Assembly: GCA_934591725.1 (NCBI GenBank)
Contig: CAKTPR010000047.1
Location: 1 to 16,763, forward strand
Source of the DNA: an uncultured Oscillospiraceae bacterium
GTDB taxonomy: Bacteria > Bacillota > Clostridia > Oscillospirales > Oscillospiraceae
DNA length: 16,763 nt
Reading direction: 5' to 3'
The translations under genes were made by a program, and so were the position numbers. This document shows, in pieces, positions 14,909 to 16,763 of this stretch. The notes beneath the pieces were generated by a model, which was not told where the DNA came from, searched no databases, and saw only the letters and a program-made list of their open reading frames with translations. Every line of letters starts with the position of its first letter. Position 1 is the first letter of the stretch.

Positions 14909-14937
14909 TTGCCATTTATCACCTGATATGGTATTCT
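14909..14937 (+). promoter_or_regulatory. candidate promoter of the mini-toxin mRNA
   Basis: TTGCCA (14909-14914), a 17-base spacer, TATTCT (14932-14937). The transcript would begin near 14944 and carry a structured leader of about 100 bases before the 26-aa reading frame. Confidence 0.55.
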
Positions 14938-15016
14938 GTCGATGGTGCATTTCACTAAGACGCTGCCATTAACGGTAGGCGGTCAGCCCCCATATACATA
15001 AAGGGGGCAGCTTCTT

Positions 15017-15039
15017 GTCCCCTGAATCGAAAGGGGGAC
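15017..15039 (+). promoter_or_regulatory. hairpin covering the mini-toxin Shine-Dalgarno
   Basis: GTCCCCT (15017-15023) pairs with AGGGG(G)AC (15032-15039), enclosing an 8-base loop. The right arm is the ribosome binding site AAGGGGGA of the 26-aa frame. A second AAGGGGG at 15001-15007 could compete for the same CCCC, giving a possible switch. Confidence 0.65.
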
Positions 15040-15044
15040 TGCCC

Positions 15045-15125
15045 ATGAGCACCAGCGAAGTTTTAGAGCTTTGTCTTGTTATCATCGGTGTTTGTAACCT
15101 GTTTATACAGGCAAAAAAGAAGTAA
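15045..15125 (+). CDS. 26-aa holin-like / type I toxin-like membrane peptide
   Basis: The peptide begins MSTSEVLELCLVIIGVCNLF and ends IQAKKK: an acidic head, one hydrophobic helix (about residues 7-22) and a basic Lys tail. This is the layout of the putative holin-like toxins and Fst/TxpA-type membrane toxins of Firmicutes. ATG 15045 has AAGGGGG 7 bases upstream, and that site is buried in a hairpin. The stop codon overlaps a bidirectional terminator. A consensus promoter at 15211-15240 fires antisense into the 3' end of the gene. Together these features indicate a type I toxin-antitoxin unit in which the antisense RNA limits toxin mRNA. Toxicity is not shown by sequence; the peptide could also be a benign small membrane protein. 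It is close in sequence style to short toxins seen in Oscillospiraceae. Confidence 0.72.
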   Translation: MSTSEVLELCLVIIGVCNLFIQAKKK

Positions 15126-15158
15126 CCGCCCCGGCTCCCAACCTGGCGGTTATTTCTT
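15123..15158. terminator. shared terminator of toxin mRNA and antisense RNA
   Basis: TAACCGCC (15123-15130) pairs with GGCGGTTA (15145-15152). TTTCTTAT follows on the plus strand; on the minus strand CTTCTTTTTT (complement of 15113-15122) follows. It therefore fits the minus-strand RNA best and may be partial on the plus strand. It overlaps the toxin stop codon. Confidence 0.75.
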
Positions 15159-15171
15159 ATAACTGACATGA

Positions 15172-15202
15172 GGGGCTGACCGTCAACCGGCAGCGCCTTT
15201 TT
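15172..15202 (+). terminator. distal terminator of the toxin mRNA
   Basis: GCTG-A-CCG, loop TCAAC, CGG-CAGC, then GCC and five T (15198-15202). Its stem is also the right arm of the long-range inverted repeat, so folding and termination may be linked. Confidence 0.55.
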
Positions 15203-15210
15203 GTGTCTAT

Positions 15211-15240
15211 ATTATACCGTCACATAGCCTCTTTTGTCAA
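15211..15240 (-). promoter_or_regulatory. consensus antisense promoter
   Basis: On the minus strand a perfect TTGACA (15235-15240), an 18-base spacer and a perfect TATAAT (15211-15216). It is the strongest-looking promoter in the window and points into the mini-toxin gene. No protein gene lies downstream before its terminator. Confidence 0.8.
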
Positions 15241-15260
15241 GTCCGCGCCCGGATACGACC

Positions 15261-15476
15261 TCACTCCCGGCCGCTCGCGTCGCACCTGAGCTCTATGATG
15301 TTGCCGTCCCCCTCGGCGGTATAAACACTCGACCGGATGTATATCTCCTCCGCCTGCTCCAGGGCCGCGTGCAGACGCTCGACAGCGGGGCTTGCGAGCG
15401 GGATCCGTGCAAGCTCATCCATCACGTCGTCTACCGCTCCGCACAGGACTGCATACATTTTTTCATAATTCGGCAT
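15261..15476 (-). CDS. 71-aa protein of unknown function
   Basis: Begins MPNYEKMYAVLCGAVDDVMDEL and ends with GNIIELRCDASGRE. The first 50 residues look all-helical (AVERLHAALEQAEEIYI), with a short strand-like end. Small proteins of similar style (N-terminal Y-x-x-L/M-x-x-A-V-x-D, then xLxxAxxxAEEIYI) occur in Clostridia, often near mobile or regulatory genes, with no known role. The start ATG at 15476 is chosen because AAAGGA and GGGGAG lie just upstream; longer in-frame starts lack a ribosome site. No membrane segment or signal peptide. It has a probable promoter at 15510-15538 and is divergent from the XRE gene at 15598, which could regulate it. Confidence 0.65.
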   Translation of the reverse strand: MPNYEKMYAVLCGAVDDVMDELARIPLASPAVERLHAALEQAEEIYIRSSVYTAEGDGNIIELRCDASGRE

Positions 15477-15509
15477 CTCCCCTGTTCCTTTCTCCCACAT
15501 TTCCCTATA

Positions 15510-15538
15510 ATTATACTCGGATATTCGTACATATTCAA
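15510..15538 (-). promoter_or_regulatory. candidate promoter of the 71-aa gene
   Basis: On the minus strand TTGAAT (15533-15538), a 17-base spacer, and a perfect TATAAT (15510-15515). It lies in the 121-base divergent gap before the XRE gene at 15598. A plus-strand promoter for that gene is less clear (TATATT at 15555-15560 with no good -35). Confidence 0.65.
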
Positions 15539-15597
15539 CCCCGAAAATCCTCATTATATTAAATGCAGAAGCATCCAGCCGCATGAGGATTTTTGAA

Positions 15598-15795
15598 ATG
15601 ATAAGTTACGCGCCGCTTTTCCGGACAATGCAAGAAAAAGGTATAAGCTCCTACCGTTTGGAGCAAATGGGCTTTTCCCGCGCCACGTATTATTCCATCA
15701 AAAGCGGCAACAGCATATCCACGAATACCCTCAATCAGCTATGTAAGCTCCTGCACTGCGGCGTCAGCGATGTTATAGAGTTCATAGAAGAGTGA
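15598..15795 (+). CDS. small XRE/Cro-CI-family DNA-binding regulator
   Basis: 65 aa, essentially one helix-turn-helix domain of the HTH_26 type. YAPLFRTMQEKGISSYRLEQMG is followed by the recognition helix SRATYYSIKSGNSIS, then TNTLNQLCKLLHCGVSDVIEFIEE, which is the typical C-terminal pattern. No effector domain is present, so it should act as a simple dimeric repressor. The start ATG 15598 has GAGGA 8 bases upstream; an ATG at 15583 lacks a ribosome site. Its stop overlaps the GTG of the next regulator, so the two are likely cotranscribed. Confidence 0.87.
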   Translation: MISYAPLFRTMQEKGISSYRLEQMGFSRATYYSIKSGNSISTNTLNQLCKLLHCGVSDVIEFIEE

Positions 15796-16028
15796 ACCGC
15801 ATGAAACCTGAGTATAAGCCTTTATATGAAAAGTTCGGCCTAAACGTCGTTTATTACCGCAAGCGGAAAAAGCTGACGCAGATGCAGCTTGCCGAGCTTG
15901 CGGATATTGACCGCAGCCACATCAGCGCCATAGAGCTCAGCAATGTCGGCGTGTCGTTTGACGTTATCTTCAAGCTCTGTGAGGTGCTTGAAGTAAAGCC
16001 CAAGGAGCTTTTTGACTTCAGAGACTAA
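15792..16028 (+). CDS. second small XRE-family regulator
   Basis: 78 aa, one canonical HTH_3 domain: FGLNVVYYRKRKKLTQMQLAELADIDRSHISAIELSNVGVSFDVIFKLCEVLEVKPKELF-type layout, with QMQLAELA and RSHISAIE as the two HTH helices. It differs from the preceding regulator, so this is not a simple duplication. The start is uncertain: GTG 15792 overlaps the previous stop by four bases, typical of translational coupling, while ATG 15801 has a weak GAAGAG site. Followed by a strong bidirectional terminator. Targets are unknown; the divergent 71-aa gene and its own operon are the closest candidates. Confidence 0.88.
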   Translation: MNRMKPEYKPLYEKFGLNVVYYRKRKKLTQMQLAELADIDRSHISAIELSNVGVSFDVIFKLCEVLEVKPKELFDFRD

Positions 16029-16031
16029 TTG

Positions 16032-16071
16032 TAAAAAGACGCACTGCAAAACGAATTGCAGCGCGTCTTTT
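16032..16071. terminator. bidirectional terminator between XRE pair and sigE
   Basis: AAAAAGACGC pairs with GCGTCTTTTT, and after one A/C mismatch CTGCAA pairs with TTGCAG. The A-run and T-run on the two sides allow use in both directions; sigE ends at 16101 on the other strand. Confidence 0.9.
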
Positions 16072-16100
16072 TAAGTATACAGCTTAAATATACATTCGTC

Positions 16101-16763
16101 TCAGCATTGCAGCAGCCGCAGCATCTCATGCCGCAGGCGGTCGATGATCCGCTTTTCCAGCCTGCTTATATAGCTCTGCGAGATGCCCAGCATATCCGCG
16201 ACCTCCTTCTGCGTGTACTCCCTCCCGCTGAGCAGGCCGAAGCGCAGCATGATTATCTCCCGCTCCCGCTCGTTGAGCGTAGCTATCGCCTCCATGAGTA
16301 TGTGCTTTTCCGCGTCGTCCTCGAGCGGGCGGCAGACCTCGTCCTCGTCCGTGCCGAGGATGTCGGACAGCAGCAGCTCGTTTCCGTCCCAGTCGGTGTT
16401 GAGCGGCTCGTCGAAGCTCACCTCCGTGCGCTGGCTGCCGATTTTGCGCAGATACATCAGTATCTCGTTTTCGATGCAGCGGCTGGCATAGGTCGCAAGC
16501 TTTATGTTCTTGCGGGAATTGAAGGTGTTGACAGCCTTGATAAGCCCGATCGTGCCGATGGATATCAGGTCCTCAAGGTTTATCCCGGTGTTCTCAAAGC
16601 GCTTCGAGATGTAGACGACAAGGCGCAGATTGTGCTCGATGAGAAGCCTGCGCGCGGCCTCGTCACCGTCGTCGAGCGCGGCGATGGCGCTCTCCTCCTC
16701 TGCGCGCGGAAGGGGCGGCGGCAGTGTGTCGCTGCCGCCGATGTAAAAAACCGGCGGCGGCTC
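16101..16763 (-). CDS. sigE: sporulation sigma factor SigE, N-terminus beyond window
   Basis: The minus-strand frame is open to the window edge and gives 220 residues, starting EPPPVFYIGGSDTLPPPLPR. Only about 15-20 N-terminal residues, including the cleaved pro-sequence, should be missing. Region 2 reads LVVYISKRFENTGINLEDLISIGTIGLIKAVNTF...KLATYASRCIENEI. The diagnostic SigE stretch VSFDEPLNTDWDGNELLLSDILGTD follows. Region 4 has LNEREREIIMLRFGL and GISQSYISRLEKRI. SigE directs the first mother-cell programme after asymmetric division and is activated by the protease SpoIIGA. The sequence separates it clearly from SigK. In Bacillus and many Clostridia sigG follows sigE directly; here a terminator and convergent regulators follow instead. 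An internal ATG at 16457 is not the real start. Confidence 0.95.
   Translation of the reverse strand, partial: EPPPVFYIGGSDTLPPPLPRAEEESAIAALDDGDEAARRLLIEHNLRLVVYISKRFENTGINLEDLISIGTIGLIKAVNTFNSRKNIKLATYASRCIENEILMYLRKIGSQRTEVSFDEPLNTDWDGNELLLSDILGTDEDEVCRPLEDDAEKHILMEAIATLNEREREIIMLRFGLLSGREYTQKEVADMLGISQSYISRLEKRIIDRLRHEMLRLLQC

Larger units (their letters stand above)
14961..15195. repeat. long-range inverted arms around the mini-toxin
   Basis: The left arm (14961-14990) contains CGCTGCC and CGGTCAGCCCC. The right arm (15172-15195) contains GGGGCTGACCG and GGCAGCG, the reverse complement of both blocks, with a diverged middle. In a full-length mRNA the 5' and 3' ends could pair, as is known for inert precursor mRNAs of type I toxins such as hok. 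Confidence 0.75.
15113..15204 (-). ncRNA. predicted antisense antitoxin RNA, about 90 nt
   Basis: A start about 7 bases after the -10 at 15211-15216 and an end at the U-run of the shared terminator give an RNA of roughly 92 bases. It has no convincing reading frame. It is perfectly complementary to the last few codons and 3' tail of the toxin mRNA, as expected for a tail-to-tail type I antitoxin. Boundaries are inferred from the promoter and terminator. Confidence 0.6.

Noticed and set aside
15123..15202. tRNA-like or riboswitch-like structure after the mini-toxin
   Set aside because: The stems are explained by terminators and the inverted arms; no cloverleaf or known aptamer core was seen.

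Overview
The window looks like chromosomal DNA of a GC-rich, endospore-forming member of the class Clostridia, probably an Oscillospiraceae-like gut bacterium. The reasons are a recognisable sporulation sigma-E gene at the right edge, strong AGGAGG-type ribosome binding sites, textbook TTGACA/TATAAT promoters, a DivIVA-like protein, a sigma factor/anti-sigma pair of a kind common in gut Firmicutes, and a holin-like mini-toxin. The species cannot be named from this sequence.

Layout. (1) 1-771 is the 3' part of an IS1182-type transposase. (2) 953-1864 is psuG (pseudouridine-5'-phosphate glycosidase), with its own promoter and terminator. (3) 1982-2299 is a small coiled-coil protein built from two exact or near-exact 21-bp heptad arrays, bounded by near-identical terminator hairpins. 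(4) 2381-11868 is one apparent eight-gene operon with a strong promoter (TTGAAA-17-TATAAT) and no visible internal terminator. It encodes a GT2 glycosyltransferase, a hexapeptide acyltransferase, a Wzx-type flippase, a second GT2 paralogous to the first, two ATP-grasp ligases, a BCCT-family transporter and a DegT-type sugar aminotransferase. (5) 11877-13321 is an ECF-type sigma factor, preceded by an exact TGAAAC-N16-CGTA promoter, and overlapping a one-pass membrane protein that is its likely anti-sigma. (6) 13425-14129 is a low-molecular-weight tyrosine phosphatase fused to a barstar-like domain. It converges through a 22-bp-stem terminator on a DivIVA-like gene (14192-14791, minus). (7) 14909-15240 is a compact locus resembling a type I toxin-antitoxin system: a 26-aa membrane peptide, a hairpin covering its Shine-Dalgarno, long inverted arms, and a consensus antisense promoter facing it. 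(8) 15261-16028 holds a 71-aa unknown protein and, divergent from it, two tandem small XRE-type regulators. (9) 16101-16763 (minus) is sigE, cut off at its N-terminus by the window edge.

How the genes may work together. The large operon has the parts to make an amino sugar (aminotransferase), decorate it (acyltransferase, possibly the ATP-grasp ligases), assemble a short lipid-linked glycan (two GTs) and flip it across the membrane. It has no polymerase, chain-length regulator or priming transferase, so it probably makes or modifies a short surface glycan with help from genes elsewhere. The BCCT transporter suggests that a quaternary-amine or related zwitterionic compound is part of the pathway; this is inference.

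The most unusual items are the phosphatase-barstar fusion, the type I toxin-like locus, and the glycan operon combining two ATP-grasp enzymes with a BCCT transporter. No tRNA, rRNA or CRISPR array was seen, and no gene-free stretch exceeds 300 bases.
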